Source: Hofstenia miamia (taxonomy: Eukaryota > Xenacoelomorpha > Acoela > Hofsteniidae). Taken from it: a stretch of DNA of 64,000 bases. Made by a program: the position numbers and the translations under genes. Below the pieces are notes generated by a model. It saw only the letters and a list, made by a program, of their open reading frames with translations. It was not told the origin of the DNA and did not search any database. This document shows positions 12,385 through 22,376 of this stretch, one piece after another (position 1 is the first letter of the stretch; each line of letters begins with the position of its first letter). The stretch covers positions 186 to 64,185 of the forward strand of contig CABFPE010000723.1 of assembly GCA_900660155.1 (NCBI GenBank), given 5' to 3'.

Positions 12385-12720
12385 AACTTGTTGATGACAT
12401 CATTTCCGCATTTAAAACAAAAGAAAAAGCTGATGATTTTTTAAATTTTTTAAATATCATCTGTAACGAAGTGCAATTTACGATTGATAATCAAATTGAT
12501 AATAGTATGAACTTTCTAGATATCACAATATCAAAGAATAAAAGTGAACTAATTTCAAATTGGTATCAAAAGTCTACAAAAACAGATCTTTATATACCAT
12601 TCAAGTCATACTGTGATGAAGTTCTGAAGAAAAATACAGTTAAGGGTCTAGTAGATAGAATATTTACAAGTTGTTCATATTATGAAAATGAAATAAAGAG
12701 CCTAGACAAACGTCCCTAGT
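12385..12720 (+). mobile_element. Penelope-like element RT fragment
   Basis: Plus-strand frame (about 12,387-12,719) contains VDDIISAFKTKEKADDF, the catalytic Y/F-x-D-D region of a Penelope-like reverse transcriptase, followed by MNFLDITISKN, SNWYQKSTKTDLYIPF and NTVKGLVDRIF, the conserved order of the C-terminal RT segment of this family (N-F-L-D, W-Y-x-K-x-T-x-T-D, K-x-x-x-V-x-x-L-V-x-R). The GIY-YIG endonuclease and the upstream RT are absent, and the frame ends after DKRP. A 5'- and 3'-truncated relic. Confidence 0.75.
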
Positions 12721-12852
12721 CGAAGTTGTATACATTGCTGGGAAAGTTTTAAATACATAATCTTCAGGACATGCGGTCTACTATATGATAAATTTGTTAT
12801 ACCTATTTTTTTAAGAAATATATTATAATAAGGAACGCTTGGCAAGCATTAC

Positions 12853-12855
<3 letters not shown>

Positions 12856-12891
<36 letters not shown>
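12856..12891. repeat. (AT)n microsatellite
   Basis: Pure alternating AT of about 36 bp. Confidence 0.95.
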
Positions 12892-12894
<3 letters not shown>

Positions 12895-13701
12895 TTAAGA
12901 AAGTTATTGCTTTAATATATTATTTGTGAAATACTGACATAATAACCTTGAAGTTTTCTTGAAAAGTACAGCTATTACAATAAAAAATTCATAGAAATTT
13001 ACTATATAATATACTAAAATGACGGCAATTTAAGAAAACTGATAAAATCTTGAAAATATCATATAAAAAATTTTGTTTTTAAATAACAGAGGAGGGTTCA
13101 GCCTTCTAGCATACAGGTTTGAGGCATTGGCAGGAAATTTCTCTAGATTGTGAAACATCTTCAAAATATTTTGATAAAGAAAAATCCACTTATGAAAGCA
13201 TATTATGTACGAAAAAACCCAAGAATCTCAATATTAAATATCGCCAGTCACACATAATAATTTGACGAAGTAAATGTCTGTTTTTTTGTATAAACATGGA
13301 CTATTTTGCCACTGCTCCCAGATATCAGTTTGCAAATACGTTCATCTGTTTGTACTAAATTAAATTTTCATGAGTTCCATTTTTTGAAACCAGGTAAAAG
13401 TGAAAAGACCATTGCATTTCTCGATAATTTTCTTAATATTAAATTCAATTGTGACAATTAATTAAAATAATTGAGAAGAATTAATGAATTTTAAAAAAAT
13501 ATCTGCTTTATTAGCAAAGAATGTGTATTTATTACTTTAGCGGTGTCAAGATTTTTTTGTTTAAAACTTTTAAAATTGTATTTACAGAAGATTGTTTACA
13601 ATATACTGTTAAATTAGCTTCCTGGGTTTGCCTTTCCACTCCGTTGTCAGCAATACAGTAAAGTTTTTGATGATTATCATCAGATCAAATTTTCCAAACG
13701 T

Positions 13702-13800
13702 ATTTACTAAGCTCTTAACTCTTTCTTTGCCAAATAAAGATAAATGCTTTACTACAAAGCTCTTAACTCTTTCTTTGCCAAAATAATATATCTGCCTGCA
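13702..13800. repeat. Tandem repeat, 48-bp period, about two units
   Basis: gctcttaactctttctttgc occurs at 13,711 and 13,759, each preceded by a tttacta(c)aa run. The apparent minus-strand frame here (KERVKS repeated) is a product of the repeat. Confidence 0.8.
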
Positions 13801-14761
13801 TAGTAGCATTAACACATTATTTGCAATTACACTGATAAAATTTCTCTCCCACTTTTATGCCCTTATACTTATATATTAATTATTTTTACACATTTTTATA
13901 AAAATGCAGCATGAAACTGTAGAGCGTCAGCCAGGCTACCTTACAAATGTAGAAATAATAAAGACACTACACAAATCTTTATTATGATTTCGCAAGTTAA
14001 CCATTTACATCGCATTGACCATGTACAGCAGGTTTTATACTGTAAAATTAAGGAAGACTTTCTGTAGAAATAGATTATTCTTTTCTTAAGGCCAGTTAGT
14101 CATAGTGGGTGAATTTTTCTTAGTAATACATTGTGGCCTATGGTATATGAATGCTAAAGTAATGGCAGTCTTTTGTTTTATAAAACATTAGATTAAATGA
14201 GATATATTTCGCTCAAATTAGCATTTAATTTATGCTGATATATGTAAATGAGAAAGGTGATTTAGCAATTTCAATACGAAGATTAAGCCATGAATTAATT
14301 TCACGAAATATTTCATTCTACAAAATACGTTTTTCACATGATGGTGTAAGAAAATGAATTCTATGTACTGTTGTACTATTTTAAAACATGGCAGCAAAAA
14401 CATTGCATTAAATGGGCCTGCTTTTTTATTTCGCTTCAAAATATTTCTGTATGGTAATGCAATATGCATTTTTGTGCTGCTTTATTTCTTCACGGGAAAT
14501 ATTTGATAAGTTTTAGGGCAACTGGCGTTTTACTCACTTTGAGAGCAACAAAATATATATTTATTTTTTACAACTCATAAAAGGGTGGTGTTTATATTGC
14601 AAGAGAAATAAAACCCAAGAATGGCCAGATTATTTTTTTCAAATTAACATTTAATTTCTTAAGGTGTGTTTACAGCTTATTAATAAATATAATACTTCTC
14701 AATCAGCAAGCACTCAATTAACACAAATTCAGTTGTAAACAGCGTATCAACAACACTATAT
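13801..14761. other. AT-rich intron sequence, nothing recognised
   Basis: No exon, transposon end or RNA gene could be supported; the several short open frames lack protein-like composition. Confidence 0.5.
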
Positions 14762-15365
14762 TCTTCAAAATTTAGAAGCTGCAAACGCACCTTTAGTTTT
14801 GCCATAAGGTTGCATCCTTAGGCCTTTCCCTCCAAGTCTATTAAGAAAATTTAAAATCCTGGATATGAAACAGCTAAGGTTAAATATTTTACCCTGTTGT
14901 GATGAACATTGAGTTTGTGTTCTGAAATATAAATTTACACAAACACATGAAAATTATATCTATTTTGCAAAAAAACATTCGAAATAATTCAAAATATTGA
15001 AAACCTTCAGACACTTAAATTCAGTGGATTTTACACATGGGAACAGCAATTGATATGCGTAGGTGCACGATTACCTCTGGCTTCTTACAGAGCCCTAGTG
15101 AAAGCATTGAAGGTCACCAGGCGCGAATTAAAAATAAAGGTGAAGGAAGAAGCAATACTCTATTTTTTAGATATCTTCTTGAGATATGAGTATTTATAAA
15201 TTGGATCCTCTTCTATAAATGAAAAATCGCACATACTAATAAGCCCTAAGACTAAACTAATACATTTATGAAAGTTTTGTACACATGAGCTTGATAACAA
15301 TCTTCTAAATGAAAATATGATTTACCATTTAATTTTGCATATTATTTAAATAGAGAAAGTAAACA

Positions 15366-15370
<5 letters not shown>

Positions 15371-15412
<42 letters not shown>
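15371..15412. repeat. (AT)n microsatellite
   Basis: About 42 bp of alternating AT in the right segmental copy only; the left copy has no tract at the matching place (near 940). Confidence 0.95.
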
Positions 15413-15413
<1 letters not shown>

Positions 15414-15751
15414 GTTTTAATGCAAGCAAAAATAGAAGATATGCTGCCTTCATAAAACATTTTGGCAGGAGTGCAAATGAGGTCCAAATTCATGCCCATT
15501 AATGTTTTTAGCAAAAATCGTTAATATTCATCAATTTATGCATATATTTACATGTCCGTTAAGGGAAAGGACTTTTAGGATTATTTAACAAAGTAAATTA
15601 TAGAAAGAGAAAATATTAAATACCACTAAAAAGTATTTAGACATGCAAAATAATTTTGACCTAAATGTGAAGACTGAGTAACTATAATTTATGTTAATAT
15701 TTGTAGGCATTTTTAATGTAGGAACCAATTCCTTTATATAATAGTATTTTT

Positions 15752-15781
15752 TACTTACAATAAACAACTATTTCTGTGATA
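15752..15781 (-). pseudogene. Vestigial 3' end of an Ig exon d (right copy)
   Basis: Same relic as at 1,244-1,272; here the donor-like acttac and about 20 bases of exon-d end (aataaacaactatttctgtg) remain, but sequence beyond is unrelated to an Ig domain. Confidence 0.55.
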
Positions 15782-16870
15782 ACAACATGGAACAATGGCA
15801 ACAGTAAAATTATTTATAATGCATCACAAATCTTTCACAATGCAAGTTCATTAGGGCCCAAAAATGTAATTATAGAAAATTACGCAAATTTAGCAATAAT
15901 GCTGAAGAATCAATTTCTTGTATTGTAATACAGAAAGCATAAAACACGCACAGCTAAAATTAGACTCTGTTAAAAAAAATTTTTAAAAATATTTTAATAC
16001 AAATGTGCGAATTTCGGCAGTAACATAAATCTTTTGAACTTGGAAAATTACAAGACAACATTCTTCGTTAAAACACATAGTAAACTGTCATAATTTATAA
16101 AAATTCATCTCATTAATAAAAATGTACATTTCAGTTTATTTTTACAAAATAAAGTTTTTAATCAGTGTACTGTGGTTTGACTTTTAATAAAAGTCATGCC
16201 TCAGTCTTAATTAATTTAAGAATTAATGTACAGCGCATAAAAAATTTCGAATTACAAATAAAAGGCACACTTAATTTACTACAAATTAGACATGTTCATG
16301 CAATTAATAAGAAATCTCAATTTGCAATCAAGAAATAAGAAATTATTAGTCTCTATGCAGATTCCTTGATCCAGTGAAATGAAAAATGAAACAATGCAAA
16401 AACTGAACTTAAAATAATAACATATTGAATATGAGCTTACTGGTATTCAGATAGATTACTCCTGAAGTGAAAAAAATATTTTTAGTGTTATTAAAGAATT
16501 TTAAAAAATAGAAAATTACAAATTTTGTGTTAAAATTGCAATGTCAGCATAAAATTCCTTTGTAGTAATGCAAATGATTTTCAAATTCATGACATTATAT
16601 ATAATTTTCTCAAAATTATAAATATTCATGCATTTACTCATATATTTGATATACGTAGTTTTAAATGAGGTATTTGAAGGCTGTTGAACAAACGAAATTT
16701 TTAGAAAAATTAAGGCTAGTGAATTAAAATGCTGCTGGAGTGTAGTTATACATATACAATCTTAATTTTTGCTAAATGTGAAAACAAAAGAAGGCATTGA
16801 TGTATTATGTTTGTGGGCATTGTTTAATACAGAAAAGCATTTCCATTATAGAATAGTATTTAATACTTAC

Positions 16871-17128
16871 AATAAACAACTATTTCTGTGATAAATTGCA
16901 AAGACAGTTTAGTTTGCAGATTGTATGCATTACATTTGACAGTCGATCCATTTAGAGAACGTGAAATACTTTGATACCTCCATGTAATTACATTTGGTGA
17001 AGCACTTTCAAAAAGAGCAGAATTTGAAAAATCAGCCAATGGATATGATTCAACAGAACAAGTAATTTCTGCATTTTCACCTTCGTTAAAATAATAAATT
17101 TCTTGGAATTGCATTGATTGTGGACCGT
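16871..17128 (-). CDS. Ig exon d' (right cassette)
   Basis: Exon of 258 bp (86 codons), acceptor attag|acgg, donor tttatt|gtaagt, phase 1-1. Domain reads QSMQFQEIYYFNEGENAEI, then cysteines in TCSVESYPLADFS and VKCNAYN, a tryptophan in VITWRYQ, and the sequon NGS. Compared with exon d at 3,428-3,685 the first thirty or so residues are nearly identical, while differences fall in two short groups: the stretch after ADFSNS and the stretch after the second cysteine. The next exon downstream in the transcript would be exon a of the left cassette at 5,398, about 11.5 kb away. Confidence 0.85.
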
Positions 17129-17174
17129 CTAATTTATAAGTTTACAAATACAGACAAGACATAAAAGAACATAC

Positions 17175-17435
17175 AGTATACAAGAATGATGGCTACTTTG
17201 GAGATTGCATTAAGAGTCTTTTCATTAAAAGCAGTGCAACTGATTGTTGAACCATTTTTGCTTTTCTGGACGGTTTTAAAATCCCAAGAAATAGAGCTGG
17301 GTGACACAACACTATAATCTGAGGAAGACTTTGAAAAATCGACTTCAGGGTATGAAGTTACTTTACAGCTGATGCTCATATCACCTCCTTCAATTACTGC
17401 GTAAATTTCTTTAAACACAATGTCTTCCGGACCAT
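17175..17435 (-). CDS. Ig exon c' (right cassette)
   Basis: Exon of 261 bp (87 codons), acceptor tttaag|atgg, donor tatact|gtatgt, phase 1-1. Begins GPEDIVFKEIYAVIEGGD; cysteines in SISCKVTSYPE and TISCTAFNEK, about 43 residues apart; tryptophan in SISWDFK; sequon NGS just before the second cysteine. Ends KVAIILVY, a typical G strand. It is the most divergent of the four paralogous pairs: about 18 of 86 residues differ from exon c at 3,732-3,992. Confidence 0.85.
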
Positions 17436-18146
17436 CTTAAATATATATTTTATCATTTCATAACAAAAATAATAAATTTTATTAATCATAATTATTTAGA
17501 GATGTATTTTATTGTTTTTACTGGATTCAAAGAAAGAAAAATGAAAAGCAAAACTGCATCTCACCACAATGCTAGCTGTAGTAGCATAATGTACATATAA
17601 ATGAATTTTTTTAGTTGTACCACAATTTCTTAAATGTCCAATTGACCCAAACTATGCTACCTCATTTTGTATCTACTGCGAATTACTATTGATTATTTTA
17701 AATTTAAAAATATAAAAGATAAGGAGTTTAGTAATAAGATTGCAAATAGTTCCAACAACAATGTTTTTGTTAAGCGTTCTTATTGAATTTTTGCAATATT
17801 TGCTTACAATATTCGCATATGATAAAATATAATTTAATTTTGATAGTAAATTATAATTTCCCAATCTTGGAGAAATACATCACGGCAAAAATAGAAATTT
17901 CGGTAATATATTTAAAGAGACCAGTGAGTATTTGCTGTACCAGCTATTTGAAACCTAAATATGCAAACACTTAATTCGAATATGTGGATGTTTTTACATT
18001 ATTTTACTAATGCAAACATGTAAAAAATTTAGTAGATTTCACCGATATGACTTTCTTAACAATTTCATGTTAAATACATTAAATTTAAAATAATAATAAA
18101 ATAACTAATATCTTAATGCTTCTTTGAATATCTCAATTCAGAGTAA

Positions 18147-18362
18147 AGCCCATACTACATGAACAACTTTTGTCGCCAACTTTTGTCACCAATTTCTGTC
18201 GTCCGAATGAACAACTTTTTTCGCCAATGTTTGTTGTTAATTTGGTATGCTACTCGAACAACTTTAGTCATTTAATTAGTTAAATTGGGAACAGGGTGCT
18301 ACACGAATGATTTTAGTTGGCGACAAAATTTGTTGATAAAAGTTGTTCGTGTAGCATGTGCT
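18147..18362. mobile_element. PIF/Harbinger-like MITE
   Basis: 216 bp with long imperfect terminal inverted repeats: agcccatactacatgaacaa at the left, and inverted agcacatgctacacgaacaa at the right, continuing through a gtcgcc motif to about 40 bp. Flanked by taa on both sides (18,144-18,146 and 18,363-18,365), the 3-bp TWA target type of PIF/Harbinger. The left segmental copy has the empty site cagaataatttt at 4,576-4,587. No coding capacity. Confidence 0.8.
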
Positions 18363-18677
18363 TAATATGTTTGTCAATTTTTGCTCTTGTACTTTTAGAT
18401 TCAACTGAAGGTGACAAATATTTTACTTGTTATGGAATTTTGGTTTTTAAGTACCAAATTATCACAGTTCCTATGTCTAGAAAGTCAATACTCTTTGCAA
18501 ATGAAAATTTCAAAATAATGCCAACTGCTTTCACTTAATGAATTAATTCAGTTTATCCAAAATTCAAAAATTTGACTAATGTTAGTTTGTAAGACATGAT
18601 TTGAGTTTAACCAAATATTCAGGAACTTGATTAATATTAGTATGTAATGATTTCTAATGTCAATAACGATAACTCAC

Positions 18678-18935
18678 AGAATACATCCAATTCAGAAGTT
18701 TTCTGTTTCTCAATTACTCCATTTTCAGCAACACAACGCAATGTCGATTTTTCCTTTCTTAAAATGTTCAACATTTGATAAGAAATAGCATTTCGACTCT
18801 CCTCCTTTAATAGAGAAGAATTTTGATATAATTTCATTGAGTGAACTTCTGGGTTGGCTTCTACTGCTGAACATTCGATTGTTAGCTTATCACCCTCATT
18901 TACTGACAATTTCTCCTTGAATACAAGTGAAATAT
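18678..18935 (-). CDS. Ig exon b' (right cassette)
   Basis: Exon of 258 bp (86 codons), acceptor cttag|atatt, donor tattct|gtgagt, phase 1-1. The Ig-like domain contains VNEGDKLTIECSAVEANPEV, the sequon NSS, and a second cysteine in STLRCVAENG. The layout (E-G-D, I-E-C, then R-C-x-A-x-N) is that of I/C2-set adhesion Ig domains. About 13 of roughly 80 compared positions differ from exon b at 4,836-5,093, most of them conservative, and the frame is intact in both, which suggests both are still under constraint. Linker to exon c' reads ...LDVF-Y-GPE. Confidence 0.85.
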
Positions 18936-18979
18936 CTAAGCAAAATTTTATTGCAAAATGAAATCTGAAATTTTCTTAC

Positions 18980-19237
18980 ATTGGAATTCAATATTTGTTG
19001 ATTTTGATGAGCTTTCGTGAGTTTTGACATTCACAGCATTACATAGTATTTCAATTGGTTTTGCATTATAAGTAAACTCAATAACCCACTTTATTGAATT
19101 AGGATTCACTATTTGAAAGTCAGGAGTTGATGTACTAAAATCTGCAGGTGGATTACATTCAAATGAGCAGATCACTGAAGCTGCTTTTCCTTCCTTAACA
19201 TACTGCTTTGAAGTAATTATTCCATTTTCTGGTCCAT
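18980..19237 (-). CDS. Ig exon a' (right cassette)
   Basis: Exon of 258 bp coding one Ig-like domain (about 86 residues). Acceptor aattag|atgg, donor caat|gtaaga, phase 1-1. The domain starts GPENGIITSKQYVKEG, has a B-strand cysteine in VICSFECNPP, then ADFSTSTPDF, a tryptophan in SIKWVI and the second cysteine in EILCNAVN. The usual strand-C tryptophan is not at its normal distance after the first cysteine; the tryptophan sits later, as in exons c and d. It pairs with exon a at 5,138-5,398, with roughly 11 residue differences and one codon less (WVI-EF against WVINEF). It splices to exon b' through a shared tyrosine codon (T|AT). Confidence 0.85.
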
Positions 19238-19739
19238 CTAAATTAGAAAAACGTCAATTTTAAAAAATACTTAGGATTAGACCCACGTGCAGCCACAGCG
19301 TGCACCGCCACGGCCGAAGTATTGTCAAAATACTGATGACGCTGAAACCTGATGGTGAATTTCGGGAAAAATTATACTAATCTTGAGACATCTGAGTCTT
19401 AATTTTATTTAGTCATTTATCTAAATCAAAACTTTGTTTTACAAAATTCTTATTGAATACAGAATCCATGTTGCAAGGATCACAATTATAACTGGTTTGG
19501 CGAAGTAAATATGAAACTGATTTCAAATTTTGCACTGTAATCATTAGTGGATCATACTTTTACTTAGGCAGAGTGATAAAAAAATTACTATATGAATTTT
19601 ATCTATTAACATTTGAAGGATTCAATGGCAATGTGCACTAATTTGAATTGGGAAATTATAAATTTATAAGAGATGCCTTACTTAATGGTTCATTTTATTT
19701 AAAATTCTCAAAATATCCATTAAGAATAAATTTGATGAA

Positions 19740-20190
19740 AGATTGCTTACGGTTGGTCTGCACATAATTACAGCCCTCCCTGATCCAAGAATGAAAATGA
19801 GAGAAACTGTATAAAATTTTTTAATAAATGCATGCAATAAAACGAGTGCCGCGTATTTTTTGAGTGAATTAGGAAACAAGCTCGAATAAGGTCACCTGAT
19901 GAAATAATAAAATCAACATAAATGATGATGATGCAAATGCTGAAATTTTGGATTCAATACCTGAATAGATGCAAAAAATTGAATTAATAAATAAATATTG
20001 CAGTAGCTCAACTTTTCAAAATATTTTTAAAGTCGAAGTCAAAACGCATTTAAGAGAAAAAAATTTAAAAAAAGATTGTTTAGATACTCTTAAATGGTGA
20101 AAGAAAAAAATTAGTCACTTTTCACATATGGCTAATTTGACCAAATTAATTTTTGGTATTTCTACAACAGCTGCTCGTGTTGAGAACGTA
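19740..20190 (+). pseudogene. hAT transposase C-terminal remnant
   Basis: Plus-strand translation of about 20,060-20,190 reads DCLDTLKW, a break, KKKISHFSHMANLTKLIF and GISTTAARVENVWSTS, matching the hAT dimerisation region (L-x-W-W-x-x-x-x-x-x-F-P-x-L-x-x-x-A and P-A-T-S-A-x-x-E-R-V-F-S). Upstream, LPDPRMKM near 19,775 resembles the LDPRFK motif. Several stops interrupt it; no terminal repeats were found, so the element is a partial relic. Confidence 0.65.
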
Positions 20191-20194
20191 TGGA

Positions 20195-20320
20195 GTACAT
20201 CATCAGTGAACTGCTGGTGGGCCAATTTGCCAATTGTGACAACTAATGTCACCAGTGGCCCATTGATGGGCCATTGGCGGCATCAGTGGCAACCTTATTA
20301 ATCAATAATCAATGAACCGA
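20195..20320. other. Short segment with inverted repeats
   Basis: Contains ggcccattgatgggcc (7-bp stem, 2-nt loop) and repeated gggccaat/ggcccatt/gggccatt motifs, less AT-rich than its surroundings. It follows the hAT remnant and may be part of a transposon end. No function assigned. Confidence 0.35.
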
Positions 20321-20514
20321 TGCTTGCAAATCAAACTCACTTCATTATTTTGATTCCTAGTTCATTTTAATATACAAAAAGAAATTGCGAAAGGCTTTCT
20401 TGAAATTTTTAATTTGTAAAAAATTATAATATAACTGTTAAGTGAATTTTCAAAATATTTTATTTATGCATATTTACACGCCTAGAAAATAATTATATCA
20501 TAAGAAAGTTACGT

Positions 20515-21767
20515 TTGAGCAGAAGAGATTTTTTACGATTTAAAAAAGTACTATGTTGCGATTTCAAAAAAATGTATCAAAAAATCTCTGAGTTATCTAA
20601 TCCTACTGAAACTCCAAAACATTTAATACCGAGTGCTCAATCCTTTCAGAACTATTTTATTGATAAGGTGGAAAAGGTTTATAAGAATTTCGAAAGTGAA
20701 TCTACAGAAAAGATTATAGAGTACTTCCCTGAGCATACTACTGTATTAATGAAATTTGAGCATCTTTCGATAACAGAGTGTCAAACCCTCCTCATTACAA
20801 TGAGAATTACGAATTGTGATCTTGACCCAATTGACAAAAATTTCCACAGTGTTTAGTTTTAGGCCCAATCTTGTTCACGATCTATAACTCATTTATATCT
20901 CATAAAATACATAAAGTACATAATCATGTGTATGCTGATGACACGCAAATATATATCACTGTCGAAGAGGAAGTCCTTGCTTCACCAAACAACTATCTCC
21001 TCTACGATAATTGAAGAGCTATCGCAATTGATGAAATGTGGCTTCTTCTTTCTCAATGATGGGAAGACAAAGTTTCTAAGCATAAGTAGTAGGGCTTCGG
21101 ATTGTGATCTTATTATTAATCTGGGTTGCATGTTTGACAGTAGCATGTCGATGATATCGCAATTGAATATGAAAATGAAATCATCAAATTTCATCTTAAG
21201 AAAAATTGCCAAGATTAGAAAATATATGTTGCAAATACTAATAAACTTGTACAATCGTTAGTATTATCACACATTGATGTACACAATAGCCAACTACATC
21301 AAATTGTCTCTCGTCATTTGAAACGTCTAAAAACTGTTCAAAATAGATGTGCCAGGTTAGTTTTCAATCTAGGCTACCGAGAAAGAACATCTCCGGCAAT
21401 TTTGGAGTTGCACTGGTTGAAAGTGAAACAGAGGATTATTTACAAAACTTGTCTAATAACTTGGAAATGCCTGCATGGAATGGGGCCTACTTACCTAACT
21501 GAATTGCTGCATACAAATGAAACAAATTTGAGATCTCAGGGATTGCTCATCATACCCAGAACCAGGAGAAAATTGAAGGAAAGAGATTTTCAGTGCTTGC
21601 TCCAAAACTATTTAATGGACTACCTCGTGAAGTACGCCAATCCTCAAGTGTTAGGGAATTTAAAGGAAAATTAAAGTAATATCTGTTCGTCAATCAGTTT
21701 GATGACAATAATTTTGTGTAAATGTATATTATTATTATGTAATTGTGCATTAGAGTTCCTCCTGGGA
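20515..21767 (+). mobile_element. CR1/Jockey-like LINE, internally deleted 3' part (copy 1)
   Basis: Frames in order: ELSNPTETPKHLIPSAQSFQ and following (20,560 on), NCDLDPIDKNF, then VLGPILFTIYNS and YADDTQIYI (RT catalytic Y-A-D-D, near 20,930), FFLNDGKTKFL, and the C-terminal LKTVQNRCARLVFNLGYRE, LELHWLKVKQRIIYK and LRSQGLLIIPRTRRK (21,318-21,674), all typical of the CR1/L2/Jockey group. Between the C-x-L-D-P-I motif and V-L-G-P-I-L-F some 200 residues of RT found in full elements are missing. At least three frame changes. The tail ends with an AT-rich 3' UTR near 21,767. Confidence 0.8.
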
Positions 21768-22376
21768 ACAGAGTGTCAAACCCTCCTCATTACAATGAGA
21801 ATTACGAATTGTGATCTTGACCCAATTGAAAAAAAGTTCCACAGTGTTTAGTTTTGGGCCCAATCTTGTTCACGATCTATAACTCATTTATATCGCAGTT
21901 TCTAATTTCTCATAAAATACCTCGTCATTTGTATGCTGACGACACGCAAATATATATCATTGTCGAAGAGAAAGTCCTTGCTTCACCAAATAACTATCTC
22001 TCTACGATAATTGAAATGCACTCTAAATTGATGAAATGTGGTTTCTTATTTCTCAATGATGGGAAGACAAAGTTTCTAAACATAAGTAGTAGGGCTTCGG
22101 ATTGTGATCTTATTATGAATCTGGGTTGCATGTTTGACAGTAGCATGTCGATGATATCGCAATTGAATATGAAAATAAAATCATCAAATTTCATCTTAAG
22201 AAAAATTGCTAAGATACGAAAATATTTAAGTGTTACAAGTACTAATAAGCTTGTACAATCAAAATAGATGTGCCCAGTTAGTTTTCAATCTAGGCTACCG
22301 AGAAAAAATATCGCCGGCAATTTTGGAGTTGCACTGGTTGAAAGTGAAACAGAGGATTATTTACAAAATTTTTCTA
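21768..22376 (+). mobile_element. CR1/Jockey-like LINE, second head-to-tail copy (truncated)
   Basis: Starts acagagtgtcaaaccctcct, identical to 20,773 in copy 1 (period about 995 bp), and shares the same missing RT block. Keeps LGPILFTIYNSFISQFL, HLYADDTQIYI and FLFLNDGKTKFL in one frame (21,854-22,267), lacks about 80 bp present in copy 1 near 21,257-21,339, and stops at 22,376 inside the KQRIIYK region where R1 copy D starts. Confidence 0.8.

Larger units (their letters stand above)
9930..12400. repeat. Interspersed repeat R1, copy C, split by a hAT element
   Basis: Left part 9,930-10,566 and right part 12,077-12,400 are contiguous in copies B and D across ggcactatgtcg; here a hAT element lies between. 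This copy lacks the ggctgag block of A, B and D. Its right end runs into a Penelope-like fragment. Confidence 0.7.
14762..19690. repeat. Segmental duplication, right copy (with Ig cassette a'-d')
   Basis: Paralogue of 373-5,930. Exons are well conserved, introns visibly diverged with many small indels. It carries a 216-bp MITE at 18,147-18,362 that is missing at the matching site of the left copy, and lacks the Tc1-like insertion of the left copy. Homology fades near 19.69 kb, where hAT remains begin. Confidence 0.75.

Noticed and set aside
13609-13815. 68-codon frame with repeated KERVKS
   Set aside because: Generated by the 48-bp tandem repeat.
20982-21254. Minus-strand frames at 20,982-21,254 and 21,994-22,194
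   Set aside because: Shadows of the LINE RT on the plus strand.
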